From positions 37,307-101,306 of the forward strand of contig JBELBZ010000005.1 of assembly GCA_042095055.1 (NCBI GenBank): a stretch of DNA of 64,000 nucleotides, given 5' to 3'. Below the pieces are notes generated by a model. That model was given only the letters and a program-made list of their open reading frames with translations. It did no database searches and had not been told where the DNA came from. This document shows, in pieces, positions 31,448-39,862 of the stretch; position 1 is the first letter of the stretch; every line of letters begins with the position of its first letter. Origin of the DNA: UBA8752 sp042095055. Its GTDB lineage: Bacteria > Bacteroidota > Bacteroidia > Flavobacteriales_D > Sanyastnellaceae. The position numbers and the translations under genes are program-made.

Positions 31448-33139
31448 TCAATCCAGAATCACACGACGGGTGACCTGGGTGCCATCGGACATGATGACCG
31501 TGACCAGCACCAAGCCCCTCGGCCAATCGCCCACGTCCAACCTGGTGGCTCCCCCCCACCAAGCCGCGGTGCGCAAAATGCGTCCAGCAGCATCGCGAAC
31601 CACCACTGTGGCGTCACCCGTCCATTCACCGCGAGGCCAACGGAGGTGCACCACATCCCGAGCCGGATTGGGCTGAATCCGCAATTCGCGGGCCAACGAA
31701 AGCTGGGCCACATCGGCCACATTTTCGCAGGCTTGCGCTGGTCCACAAGGCACGCTTGCTTCATCATCGGGATAGGCGCCGTGCAGCAATGTCGTACCGC
31801 TTTGAGTCGGGTCCAACCACAGGTTCAGTTTCTCGTCATTGGGGTTGGGATTGTTGTCCCAGTGGTAGGACATCTTGCCATAGTAGTCGGGCTCATCGGG
31901 CCCCGTTCCTTGTCCCACTCCATTGTTCGTGCATGCAGAAAGGCCGGCAGAAAGGGTGCCGATGGAAAGTCCTTCTTCGTTGAACAAATGCGACCCTGAT
32001 GAACCTCCCTCGGTCACCCCGTGATTGGTGATGGTTTCTATCCAATACACCCGCCAATGTGAACCGAACGAGCCTAAACTGATGCTCGATGTGTTCTGGG
32101 TGAAGGTGCTCACCTTCTTGACATCTCCTGATGGGTGGTGGATGCCCACTCCGCTGCTGGCGCCGGATCCGCTGGCATCCCACCCTGCGTAGTACACGTC
32201 CCAGCTGGAAGGGATTTCATCCTCCACCTCGACCAGCAAAAAATCCGATCCGTCAAAGTTGTTGCCTTGGATGTCATCTGAATCGGCCAAGCGAATGACG
32301 CCTGTTCGGCGCCGGTTGAGGAACCCATTGCCCTCCCCGCACTCGGGCCGCTCATAGTTGTAGTAGACCTTGAACAGGGCGAACTCGTCGTCGGTGACCT
32401 CACTGGCGCAGTGCAATGCGGTCAGCATATACTGGCGGCAGTCGAGCGCCGTGGTGTTCACCATGGCTCCAGAGCACAGATAAGACCCACCGCTTTCGAT
32501 GATGGAGAGGCGCACCGTAGCATCCCTTTGGCATTCCCAACCCACAATTTCCGGACACGCCACATCCACCTCACAGGGCTGACTGCCTCCGCGCGCTCCA
32601 TCGACATCGCGGAACAAGCCCGCCGCCCCTTCCATGTGCAAGTGCACCTGGCCTGCCGTTCCATTCGGAATGGTCAGACGCAAGACCGCCACCTCTCCAG
32701 GTACGTCTCCTGTGGCCAGACGGCCATGGCTGTCATTGTCCCTAAAATCATATGGGCCTTCCTCCCATGTGCCTGCCGCGTTGGTTACCCACATTTCAAC
32801 GCCCGGAGGCAAATGGAAATCGTCAAAATGGACCGCAACGCCCAAAGCTCTGGGCACACGGACAGCGACTACATGAGAGGTCGAACCCGCCTCGGGACCG
32901 ATCGATGCCGCATAAGGCACCACAACACCGTAGAGGTGCTTGCCCAACAACGCCTCCTCTTTCTGGGCGCGATCCCAAGCTTGCTGCAAGTCCAAAGCAG
33001 GCAAGATGACCTCCTCAGCCGAGGCCTCCAGAAGATGGTGGGGACAAGGCTCAGGATCTGTTTGGCCTGAAACGACGGCGGCCGTCAAAATCAAAAATGC
33101 GGACAGTAGCCTTTGCAAGGTGTGTGAATCAAACATCAT
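31448..33139 (-). CDS. Secreted trypsin-like serine protease with T9SS C-terminal domain
   Basis: A 563-residue protein with a signal peptide (about 1-25), an N-terminal propeptide-like beta domain (about 80-180) and a chymotrypsin-fold protease related to lysyl endopeptidases. The triad is visible: His243 in LTALHC, Asp299 in FDGSDFLLVE, Ser381 in GGSSGS. Many cysteines suggest disulfides. Residues about 480-563 form a type A T9SS sorting domain (LRIQPNPARDVVHL, ending VTRRVILD). It should cross the outer membrane through the T9SS and be anchored or released. PorQ at 4859-5905 belongs to that pathway. Confidence 0.9.
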   Translation of the reverse strand: MMFDSHTLQRLLSAFLILTAAVVSGQTDPEPCPHHLLEASAEEVILPALDLQQAWDRAQKEEALLGKHLYGVVVPYAASIGPEAGSTSHVVAVRVPRALGVAVHFDDFHLPPGVEMWVTNAAGTWEEGPYDFRDNDSHGRLATGDVPGEVAVLRLTIPNGTAGQVHLHMEGAAGLFRDVDGARGGSQPCEVDVACPEIVGWECQRDATVRLSIIESGGSYLCSGAMVNTTALDCRQYMLTALHCASEVTDDEFALFKVYYNYERPECGEGNGFLNRRRTGVIRLADSDDIQGNNFDGSDFLLVEVEDEIPSSWDVYYAGWDASGSGASSGVGIHHPSGDVKKVSTFTQNTSSISLGSFGSHWRVYWIETITNHGVTEGGSSGSHLFNEEGLSIGTLSAGLSACTNNGVGQGTGPDEPDYYGKMSYHWDNNPNPNDEKLNLWLDPTQSGTTLLHGAYPDDEASVPCGPAQACENVADVAQLSLARELRIQPNPARDVVHLRWPRGEWTGDATVVVRDAAGRILRTAAWWGGATRLDVGDWPRGLVLVTVIMSDGTQVTRRVILD

Positions 33140-33265
33140 GTAGCAGGTTTAGCAGCGCGGTTCCCCCGCAGCCTTCTTTGGGCAAGATAAACGTGCCGGT
33201 GCACGCCACCCATTTTTTTGGCATTTCGGCCCGCGCGGAGGGACTGAGCCGCACATCCTCGCCCT

Positions 33266-33273
33266 TATCTTGC
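33266..33273 (+). promoter_or_regulatory. TATCTTGC box 12 bases before the S41 protease gene
   Basis: TATCTTGC starts exactly 12 bases before ATG 33278, near the end of the 138-bp divergent gap. The rest of that gap shows no other clear feature. Confidence 0.5.
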
Positions 33274-33277
33274 GACC

Positions 33278-34894
33278 ATGAGGAAACACGCCTTGAAATC
33301 GGCTCTGGCTCCATGGATGATGTTCGGCTTGATGCTGCTGACCGTTGCTCCGCTTTCGGCCCAAAAAGCAGTACAGGACCAAGGAGAGAAATTCAATACG
33401 CTCCTGTATTACATGAACCGGATGTACGTGGACTCGGTGGACCTCGATGGTCTTGTAGAGACCGCCATCCGCGGCATGCTCGAAGAGTTGGACCCTCACT
33501 CTGTATACATCCCTGCAGAAGACTTGCAACAGGCCGATGAACCGCTCAACGGCAAGTTCGAGGGCATTGGCGTTCGCTTCAACATCATGAAGGACACCAT
33601 CATGGTGGTATCCACCATTGCGGGTGGCCCCAGTGAGCGGTTGGGCATCCTTTCTGGAGACCGCATTGTGGAGGTGGATGGCGAAGTCGTCGCGGGTGTG
33701 GGGATTCGCAACAAAGGCGTCATGGAGAAGCTGAAAGGCCCCAAGGGAACCCATGTCGATGTGGGCATCAAGCGCAGCAAGGTCGACGGGCTGATTTACT
33801 TTGATATCGAGCGCGACAAAATCCCGATCTACAGCGTAGACGCCTCCTATATGGTGGACAACCGCATCGGCTACATCAAGGTCAACCGCTTCTCAAAAGA
33901 GACCATGGCTGAACTCACCGATGCCCTGGAAAAGTTGCAGGACGATGGCATGAAAGACTTGATCCTCGACCTTCAAGGAAATGGCGGTGGCATGCTCAAT
34001 ACAGCCATCGCAATGGGAGATGAATTCATCTCAGGTGACCGGCTCATCGTGTATACCGATGGCCGATCCTTCCCTCGGGAAGACCGCATTGCAGAACAAA
34101 CAGGCAGGTTCGAAAAAGGCCGCTTGGTGGTACTGGTAGACGAGTCCAGTGCGTCCGCAAGTGAAATCGTCAGCGGAGCCATTCAGGACTGGGACCGCGG
34201 GCTGATTGTGGGACGTAGAACCTTTGGTAAAGGCCTGGTTCAAAGGCCCGTTCGCCTTCCCGATGGCAGCGCAGTCCGATTGACGGTGCAACAGTACTTC
34301 ACACCTTCAGGGCGTTGCATACAGAAGCCTTATGAGGATGGCGTGGATGCCTACCGAAGAGAGAAGTACGAGCGGTTCGAAAAGGGAGAATTGATGTCGC
34401 TGGACAGCTTGGACCTTCCCGACAGCTTGCGTTACAGCACACTGATCATGAACCGCACCGTGTACGGCGGCGGTGGCATCCTCCCTGACGTTTTTGTGCC
34501 CATCGACACCTCGATGAACAGCGTCTACTTTACGGACCTTTTGCGCAAAGGACTGTTCAACCGGGCTGTTTTGGAATTCGTTGATGCAAATCGCAAAGGA
34601 CTTGAAAGTGCGCTGTCTGACAAGGATGCCTATGTCTCTAATTATGCCGTGAGCCAAGAACTGCTCGACAAGTTGGTCGCATTGGGCGAGGCCGAAGACA
34701 TTCCTTTTGTGGAGGAAGACTGGAACACCAGTCTCCCTGCCATTGCGCTGCGCCTCAAGGCCATCTTGGGCCGCAATATGTTCGATACAGCCACATTCTA
34801 TGAAGTCTTTAACCCCATCAATCCAGTCTACAGAAAGGGCATTGATGTACTGAAAGACGGCACCTACAAGGAATCCGGCGTCGGCAACCGATAA
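33278..34894 (+). CDS. S41-family C-terminal processing protease
   Basis: A 538-residue protease with a signal peptide (about 1-28). An N-terminal helical region is followed by a PDZ domain (about 85-170) and the S41 catalytic domain. The catalytic Ser293 in SASASE, Lys318 in FGKG and Gln322 match the Ser-Lys(-Gln) pattern and spacing of Prc/CtpA enzymes. These periplasmic proteases trim C-termini of envelope proteins. Length is typical for Bacteroidota. It is divergent from the T9SS protease; a DUF1573 lipoprotein follows after 88 bp. Confidence 0.93.
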   Translation: MRKHALKSALAPWMMFGLMLLTVAPLSAQKAVQDQGEKFNTLLYYMNRMYVDSVDLDGLVETAIRGMLEELDPHSVYIPAEDLQQADEPLNGKFEGIGVRFNIMKDTIMVVSTIAGGPSERLGILSGDRIVEVDGEVVAGVGIRNKGVMEKLKGPKGTHVDVGIKRSKVDGLIYFDIERDKIPIYSVDASYMVDNRIGYIKVNRFSKETMAELTDALEKLQDDGMKDLILDLQGNGGGMLNTAIAMGDEFISGDRLIVYTDGRSFPREDRIAEQTGRFEKGRLVVLVDESSASASEIVSGAIQDWDRGLIVGRRTFGKGLVQRPVRLPDGSAVRLTVQQYFTPSGRCIQKPYEDGVDAYRREKYERFEKGELMSLDSLDLPDSLRYSTLIMNRTVYGGGGILPDVFVPIDTSMNSVYFTDLLRKGLFNRAVLEFVDANRKGLESALSDKDAYVSNYAVSQELLDKLVALGEAEDIPFVEEDWNTSLPAIALRLKAILGRNMFDTATFYEVFNPINPVYRKGIDVLKDGTYKESGVGNR

Positions 34895-34953
34895 TTCACG
34901 GCTCTGTGCGGAACAACCTGTGCCCTTTGTGCATGGCCGTCACCCTGAGGCGT

Positions 34954-34961
34954 TAATTTTA
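34954..34961 (+). promoter_or_regulatory. -7-type box TAATTTTA before the DUF1573 gene
   Basis: TAATTTTA begins 29 bases before ATG 34983 and differs from TAnnTTTG at the last base. It would give a leader of about 15 bases. Confidence 0.35.
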
Positions 34962-34982
34962 CATCACACGATATCCCACAAT

Positions 34983-35510
34983 ATGAACATCCAACGTACC
35001 CTGGCAATGTTTGCCATCCCCATGCTGCTCGTCGCCTGTTCAAGCGAGAATGGAGGCGCGGGCGAAGAATCGGCCCCAGCAAACAGCGAAATGGCCACCG
35101 AAAAGGCTGCTCCAGAAGCCAAAATGGACCCTGCTGCTGCAGCAGCAGAAGCTCCTGCTGAAACAGGACCTTCCACAACGATGACCTTTGCGGAGAACGC
35201 TTGGGATTTCGGCACCATCGACGAAGGCGACGCTGTCACGCACATCTTCAAGTTCACCAATACAGGTGACACCCCCCTCATCATTGACCGCTGCAAGGGT
35301 TCTTGCGGTTGCACCGTCCCACAGTGCCCCAAGGAGCCCATCGCCCCAGGCGAGGAAGGTGAGATTGAGGTGAAGTTCAATTCCAAGGGAAAGAAGAACA
35401 AGCAGACCAAAACGGTCACGATCAATGCCAACACTGTTCCAGAACAGACGCGCATCACGATTTCAGCCAACGTCACTCCCGCTCCCGCAGCGGACGGAGC
35501 TGGCAAGTAA
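34983..35510 (+). CDS. DUF1573 lipoprotein
   Basis: The chosen start is ATG 34983 (175 residues), which gives a lipoprotein signal ending LLVAC. A low-complexity Ala/Glu linker (about 20-62) is followed by a DUF1573 immunoglobulin-like domain (about 65-165) with the family's FGTIDEGDAVTHIFKFTNTG start and a KGSCGCTVPQCP cysteine motif. DUF1573 domains are abundant in Bacteroidota envelopes; no catalytic role is established. The gene is a single unit with its own promoter-like box and a strong terminator. Confidence 0.88.
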   Translation: MNIQRTLAMFAIPMLLVACSSENGGAGEESAPANSEMATEKAAPEAKMDPAAAAAEAPAETGPSTTMTFAENAWDFGTIDEGDAVTHIFKFTNTGDTPLIIDRCKGSCGCTVPQCPKEPIAPGEEGEIEVKFNSKGKKNKQTKTVTINANTVPEQTRITISANVTPAPAADGAGK

Positions 35511-35528
35511 TCTGCAACACACTCCATC

Positions 35529-35559
35529 AAAAAAGGCCCTCTTGCGAGGGCCTTTTTTG
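35529..35559 (+). terminator. Intrinsic terminator after the DUF1573 gene
   Basis: An A-run, GGCCCTC, the loop TTGC, GAGGGCC and six T form a textbook rho-independent terminator 18 bases after the stop codon. Arms are 7 GC-rich pairs extended by A-T pairs. Confidence 0.92.
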
Positions 35560-35612
35560 TGCTGTACACTTTCGGAACAGCGGCCACTAATCGGGCACCG
35601 CCGCGCTTAAAA

Positions 35613-35846
35613 TTACTGGAGGAGCTGGTCTATGGCCTCAGCCAAATGCCGGTCCTTGTCGGTCACAACACGGCCTGCATCATGCGTGTGCAGCTCAATG
35701 CGCACATAGCTGTACTCGTTGTGAAAACTGGGGTGATGGGCATGTTTCTCTGCCAAGAAAGCCACACGCGTCATGAAGGTGAATGCTTCTTGAAAATCCT
35801 TGAACCGAAATTCTCTGACCAACCGGTTGTCTTTCTCGAGCCACAT
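35613..35846 (-). CDS. 4a-hydroxytetrahydrobiopterin dehydratase (PCD/DCoH)
   Basis: With the ATG at 35846 the protein has 77 residues, starting MWLEKDN, as in other Bacteroidota members. An ATG at 35924 is also in frame but would overlap the divergent gene. Motifs are LVREFRFKDF, the active-site region AEKHAHHPSF, and THDAGRVVTDKD. The enzyme recycles 4a-hydroxy-pterin formed by aromatic amino acid hydroxylases. No hydroxylase gene is nearby. Confidence 0.9.
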   Translation of the reverse strand: MWLEKDNRLVREFRFKDFQEAFTFMTRVAFLAEKHAHHPSFHNEYSYVRIELHTHDAGRVVTDKDRHLAEAIDQLLQ

Positions 35847-35917
35847 TTGTCGCGCTTTATTCCGTGAAAGTAGTCCGGACAGCCGGGAATTGAGCGCATT
35901 CAACGAATTTCGCAACC

Positions 35918-37353
35918 ATGTCATCCCACAGTGCCACTCCGGATCACTTCCCCCCCATTGGTTTTGCGCCGCCTTTCATCGACGAGGCGACCATTGCTGC
36001 TGTAGAGCGCGTATTGCGCTCAGGCTGGATCACAACTGGGCCCGAAACCGCTGCTTTTGAGTCAGAATTGGCCCATTACGTAGGGGCACCACAAGTGGTA
36101 TGCGGAGGCTCGTGGACGGGCCTTGCAGGGGTAATTTTGGATTGGTTTGGGGTTGGGCCTGGTGACGAAGTGATCCTGCCCGCCTACACCTATTGCGCCA
36201 CAGCCAATGTGGTGCTGCACAGGGGAGCTACGCCAGTGTTGATTGACCTCCCCAGTGCTGACCATCGGGATGGACTGAACATCACATGGAAACAGGTCGA
36301 GCCCCTGCTGACCCAGCGCACCAAGGTGATCATGCCCGTGGACATCGGAGGGTGGCCCATCCCCTGTGGGGTTTGGAAAACAGNNNNNNNNNNNNNNNNN
36401 NNNNNNNNNNNNNNNNNNNNNNNNNNNNNNNNNNNNNNNNNNNNNNNNNNNNNNNNNNNNNNNNNNNNNNNNNNNNNNNNNNNATCATGCCCGTGGACAT
36501 CGGAGGGTGGCCCATCCCCTGTGGGGTTTGGAAAACAGCACTGACCGATTGGGTCAACAACAACGGGTTTCACGGAGACCACCCCATGCAATCGGCCTTG
36601 GGACGTCCTCTGCTCCTGTCAGACGCAGCGCATTCACTGGGAGGCACGACCCACGGCAAACCCGTTGGATCCACCGCCGACATCACTGTTTTTTCTTTTC
36701 ATGCGGTCAAGAACATCACGACCGCTGAGGGTGGTGCAGCGGCCCTGACCCTCCCTCCGCCATTTGACAATGCGGACGTGCACCGAACGTTGAAATCGCA
36801 CTGCCTGCATGGCCAATCCAAGGATGCGGCCAGCAAATTCAACAGCACCGGCAAGGCCTCTTGGCGTTACGACGTGACCCACCCGGGCTTCAAGTGCAAC
36901 ATGACCGACATCCAAGCTGCCATGGGGAGGGTGGCCTTGGACCGCTACCCTCAAGATCTGGTATACCGCGCTCAACTGGCCGACCGCTATGACGAGCTCC
37001 TTTCCGTTCAGTCCTCCATTGGCCTGCCCACGCGCAGAAACCCGGACGGCTCCACGGCCGATCACCTGTACATCATTCAATTGAAGGCGGAGCTTGCGCA
37101 CCACCGTGACGCGCTGATGGACACCCTTTCTGCCCTGGGGATTGCCACCAATGTCCACTTCCCTCCCTTGCCTGTGCTTACGGCGTATGCAGACCGGGGG
37201 TATGCAGCAGACGGTTTTCCAGAGGCCATCAAAGCCTACGAGGCGGCCATCAGTTTGCCCATTCACAGAAGCATGTCGCTGGACGATGTCGGGCGCGTGG
37301 CCAATGCTTTGATTTCTGCCATCGCAGCGCTTACTGACCCTGCGGCTTCATGA
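35918..37353 (+). CDS. DegT/DnrJ/EryC1/StrS aminotransferase, interrupted by an assembly gap
   Basis: A PLP-dependent sugar aminotransferase-like protein split by 100 N (36384-36483). Removing the Ns and one copy of the flanking 55-bp duplicate (155 bases in total) restores one continuous frame of 426 residues, normal for the family. In that numbering the PLP Schiff-base lysine is Lys213 in FSFHAVKNITTAEGG, preceded by LLLSDAAHSLGG. The N-terminal WITTGPETAAFE segment is also typical. Family members aminate keto-sugars for surface glycans; the substrate is unknown. Its TGA overlaps the ATG of the sugar transferase gene (ATGA). The apparent frame change across the gap is an assembly artefact, not a mutation. 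Confidence 0.87.
36329..36383 (+). repeat. 55-bp contig-end duplicate, first copy
   Basis: Identical to 36484-36538 and ending exactly at the first N. This is what two overlapping contig ends look like when a scaffolder joins them with a fixed-length gap. Confidence 0.93.
36384..36483. other. Assembly gap of exactly 100 N
   Basis: A run of 100 N, a conventional placeholder length, lies inside the aminotransferase gene. Because the sequences on both sides are identical for 55 bp, the true gap is probably zero or negative. Confidence 0.97.
36484..36538 (+). repeat. 55-bp contig-end duplicate, second copy
   Basis: Second identical copy, starting directly after the last N. Collapsing it with the first copy keeps the aminotransferase reading frame. 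Confidence 0.93.
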
Positions 37354-37937
37354 AGCGTGGATTTGACCTCATGGCGTCAGTGGCATTGGGGGCCATCCTT
37401 GGCTTGCCATTGTTGCTTGTTGCGATTGCTTTGCGGGTCAGACAAGGCAGAGGTATCGTGTTTAGACAACAGAGGATGGGCCAGCACGGCCGCCCCTTTG
37501 ATATCCTCAAATTTCGAACCATGCGACCTCAGCAAGAGGGAGACTCGGCCATCACTGCCGGTGAAGGCGACCATCGGGTTACCGCCATCGGTGCTGTACT
37601 GCGGCGCTACCGCATCGACGAATGGCCCCAGTTGTGGAATGTGGCGAAAGGGGAAATGAGCCTGGTCGGACCGCGGCCGGAGGTGCCTGAATTTGTGGAT
37701 TTATCCGCTCCAGAATGGCAGCTGATCCTGCAGGTTCGACCTGGCATTACGGGACCAGATGCCCTTGCATTCAAAGATGAAGGTGACATACTCGGTGCTG
37801 CCGCAGACCCCAAGGCCTGTTACCGACAGGACATCCTACCCCAGAAGATGGCCATTCAGGCCCGGTACGCGAAAGAGCGCAGTTTTGGGGGAGACCTAAA
37901 GGTATTATTCCGCACGCTCGGCGCGCTGAGGGGATGA
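37350..37937 (+). CDS. Polyprenol phosphate sugar-phosphate transferase (PglC-like)
   Basis: A 195-residue protein of the bacterial sugar transferase family. It has one N-terminal membrane segment (about 8-28), the VFRQQRMGQHGRPF basic motif, and the catalytic IDEWPQLWNV and SLVGPRPEVPEF motifs, matching the minimal PglC/WcaJ C-terminal domain. Such enzymes load the first sugar-phosphate onto undecaprenyl phosphate. Coupling to the DegT aminotransferase suggests an amino-sugar-containing glycan. No other glycan genes flank this pair. The 3' end overlaps the convergent SirB1-like gene by 33 bases. Confidence 0.88.
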   Translation: MKRGFDLMASVALGAILGLPLLLVAIALRVRQGRGIVFRQQRMGQHGRPFDILKFRTMRPQQEGDSAITAGEGDHRVTAIGAVLRRYRIDEWPQLWNVAKGEMSLVGPRPEVPEFVDLSAPEWQLILQVRPGITGPDALAFKDEGDILGAAADPKACYRQDILPQKMAIQARYAKERSFGGDLKVLFRTLGALRG

Positions 37938-38813
37938 GCACCCCTCCACAAAAAACAAAAGCTCGCGCATCCGTTCTGCCTGCTCCAACTGTTCCTCGCG
38001 CTCGAAGGCATAGGCCAGGTTTCCAATCAACCTTCTGACCACGTCAATGGGGTGGCAAGGGCCACAGCTCTGCTGGTCCACTGGCAAGTCCAAGTGCCCC
38101 AAAAATGCATTGACTTCGTCGGGATGAATGATGCCGCCCTTGTTGAAAGGGTTGATGTAAAAGAGCACGCCACCGGGCCCCCCATCTTCATTGAACTCTC
38201 CCAAATGTCCCCCGTCACAGTAGGCCAAGATGAAATGGTTTGGCAAGTTCACCCCGTGAATGGGCAAAGCCAGTTCTTGGGCCAATGCGAGGTAGAGCGC
38301 TCCTAACGCGAGGGAATTGCCTTTGCGCTGAGACAGCACTTCACGCGGCAAAGCATGCGCTGGTTTTGCGGCACCCCCTCGGGTGCCTTCGAAACCATGG
38401 TGCTCGAAAAATATCCGGTTGAATACCTTGACCTGCTCCAAAGCGGTCATGTCGTCATTGAGCTCCAGCCAAATGTCCTGCCTCACCCGTTCTACCGTTT
38501 CCTTGAGCTCCTGAATGGAGCGGGTAGGATCGATGTAACGGTCCAACAGCATCAATGCCTCGGCCACATGGTGGTTCTCGGAGCCAATCCAATCGGCAAA
38601 ACCACTCCTCACCTCTCCAGTTCCAAGATGGTCCAGCAGTGATTTGGCACGGCTCAAGAAAACATCACCGTGGCCTTCTTCAGAAATGGCAGTGCGCAAC
38701 GGCCGCAAGGCAGGCTCGCCAATCTGCTCCAATTCTTGACGTACGGTGTGGTAGATGCCCTCATCGGGATCTTCCAACAGAGAAATCAACGCTGTGAGTT
38801 CTGTGACGCTCAT
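37905..38813 (-). CDS. SirB1-like transglutaminase-fold protein
   Basis: A 302-residue cytoplasmic protein. The SirB1/transglutaminase-like core (about 115-260) shows FNRIFFEHHGFEG, SQRKGNSLALGALYLALAQE and LPIHGVNLPNHFILAY, the family hallmarks. The N-terminal ~110 residues are helical and HEAT-like. No biochemical function is firmly established for the family. A TACTTTGC box lies on the minus strand at 38841-38834, 28 bases before the ATG. Confidence 0.8.
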   Translation of the reverse strand: MSVTELTALISLLEDPDEGIYHTVRQELEQIGEPALRPLRTAISEEGHGDVFLSRAKSLLDHLGTGEVRSGFADWIGSENHHVAEALMLLDRYIDPTRSIQELKETVERVRQDIWLELNDDMTALEQVKVFNRIFFEHHGFEGTRGGAAKPAHALPREVLSQRKGNSLALGALYLALAQELALPIHGVNLPNHFILAYCDGGHLGEFNEDGGPGGVLFYINPFNKGGIIHPDEVNAFLGHLDLPVDQQSCGPCHPIDVVRRLIGNLAYAFEREEQLEQAERMRELLFFVEGCSSPQRAERAE

Positions 38814-38859
38814 TGTCTATCAGGTTCGCACCGGCAAAGTAGTTCCGTGATTTGCGGCC

Positions 38860-38867
38860 TAATTTCG
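38860..38867 (+). promoter_or_regulatory. TAATTTCG box 12 bases before the rhomboid gene
   Basis: TAATTTCG starts exactly 12 bases before the GTG at 38872. This supports the GTG as start and a leaderless or nearly leaderless transcript. Confidence 0.5.
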
Positions 38868-38871
38868 AAGC

Positions 38872-39822
38872 GTGGGTTCTTTTCCAAACGATCATGTGGA
38901 TGCCACTCCGAATCCCAATTTCGGCGGCACCTCCAGTACAAGTTCCAGCCATGGAGACGGGGCTCAGGAGCCCAGTAAAGACGCTCAAAAAGTGCCGCCA
39001 AAAGTTCCTGGAACTGGAGCTATAGCCGCAGGTGCCCGGCCTTGGCGCTCCTACCGGAGGCCTGGAATGGGCCTCAACGGCCCGACGTCCGACGACGTAA
39101 AACAAGAGCTTGAGGCCGATCGGCGGCGCATCCAACAATCGTTGATTGTGACCATTGGCTGTCTGGTTTTGGTGTGGGGCGCCTTCCTCATCAACCTGCA
39201 GTTCAACTTAGGACTCAACCGGTTCGGAAACCGGCCATTGCGCACGGAGGGTTTGGTGGGCGTGCTGTCCATGGCCTTTCTGCATGGCGGATGGGAGCAC
39301 ATTTGGGGCAACACGGTGTCGTTTTTTACCCTTTCCTCCATGCTGCTGTATTTCTACCGGGGCATCGGACTGAAGGTGCTGTTCTGGACGTGGCTGGGCA
39401 GCGGGGTCCTGTTGTGGACAAGCGGGGCAAGTGGCAACCACATCGGCCTCAGCGGTGTCGTCTATGCCCTTGCTGCCTTTCTCTTTCTGAGCGGCGTCAT
39501 TCGCCGCCACACCATATTGATGCGGGTCGCCCTCGTGGTCGTATTTCTGTACGGCAGCATTGTCTGGGGCGTCTTCCCCATCGAAGTGGGCGTGAGCTGG
39601 CAGGGACACCTCGCTGGCGCATTTGTGGGAGGCTTGCTGGCCGTTGTCTGGCGAAAGGAAGGACCACAACCACCTCCCCTGCCCCCTGAAGAAGAAGAGT
39701 CGGAATTGGATGGTGCACCGACCATCATGCCGCCTGAGGTTTCCAATGAAGGCCCAGAAGTTTCAAGAGGGCACGGGCCAAGCCCAACACAAGGCCCAAC
39801 CATCCCCGGTCAAGGAGACTGA
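38872..39822 (+). CDS. Rhomboid-family intramembrane serine protease
   Basis: A 316-residue protein with GTG start; an internal ATG at 39067 is less likely given the promoter-like box. Residues 1-88 are a soluble, Pro/Gly/Ser-rich N-terminal region. About six membrane helices follow (90-258) with the rhomboid signatures FLHGGWEHIWGN, catalytic Ser194 in GLSG and His246 in WQGHLAGAFVGG. A Pro/Glu-rich cytoplasmic tail ends the protein. Rhomboids cut transmembrane segments; the substrate is unknown. Confidence 0.92.
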   Translation: MGSFPNDHVDATPNPNFGGTSSTSSSHGDGAQEPSKDAQKVPPKVPGTGAIAAGARPWRSYRRPGMGLNGPTSDDVKQELEADRRRIQQSLIVTIGCLVLVWGAFLINLQFNLGLNRFGNRPLRTEGLVGVLSMAFLHGGWEHIWGNTVSFFTLSSMLLYFYRGIGLKVLFWTWLGSGVLLWTSGASGNHIGLSGVVYALAAFLFLSGVIRRHTILMRVALVVVFLYGSIVWGVFPIEVGVSWQGHLAGAFVGGLLAVVWRKEGPQPPPLPPEEEESELDGAPTIMPPEVSNEGPEVSRGHGPSPTQGPTIPGQGD

Positions 39823-39838
39823 ATGCGCACAGGCGCAT
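39823..39838. other. Short perfect hairpin between convergent rhomboid and dnaN genes
   Basis: ATGCGC (39823-39828) pairs with GCGCAT (39833-39838) around ACAG, directly after the rhomboid stop codon in the 40-bp convergent gap. No T-run follows on either strand, so a terminator role is uncertain. Confidence 0.25.
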
Positions 39839-39862
39839 GTCGCGACCACCAGCTCCTGCCTG

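Noticed and set aside
36286..36543. Apparent frameshift or two partial aminotransferase genes around the Ns
   Set aside because: The identical 55-bp flanks show an assembly artefact; collapsing them restores one frame.
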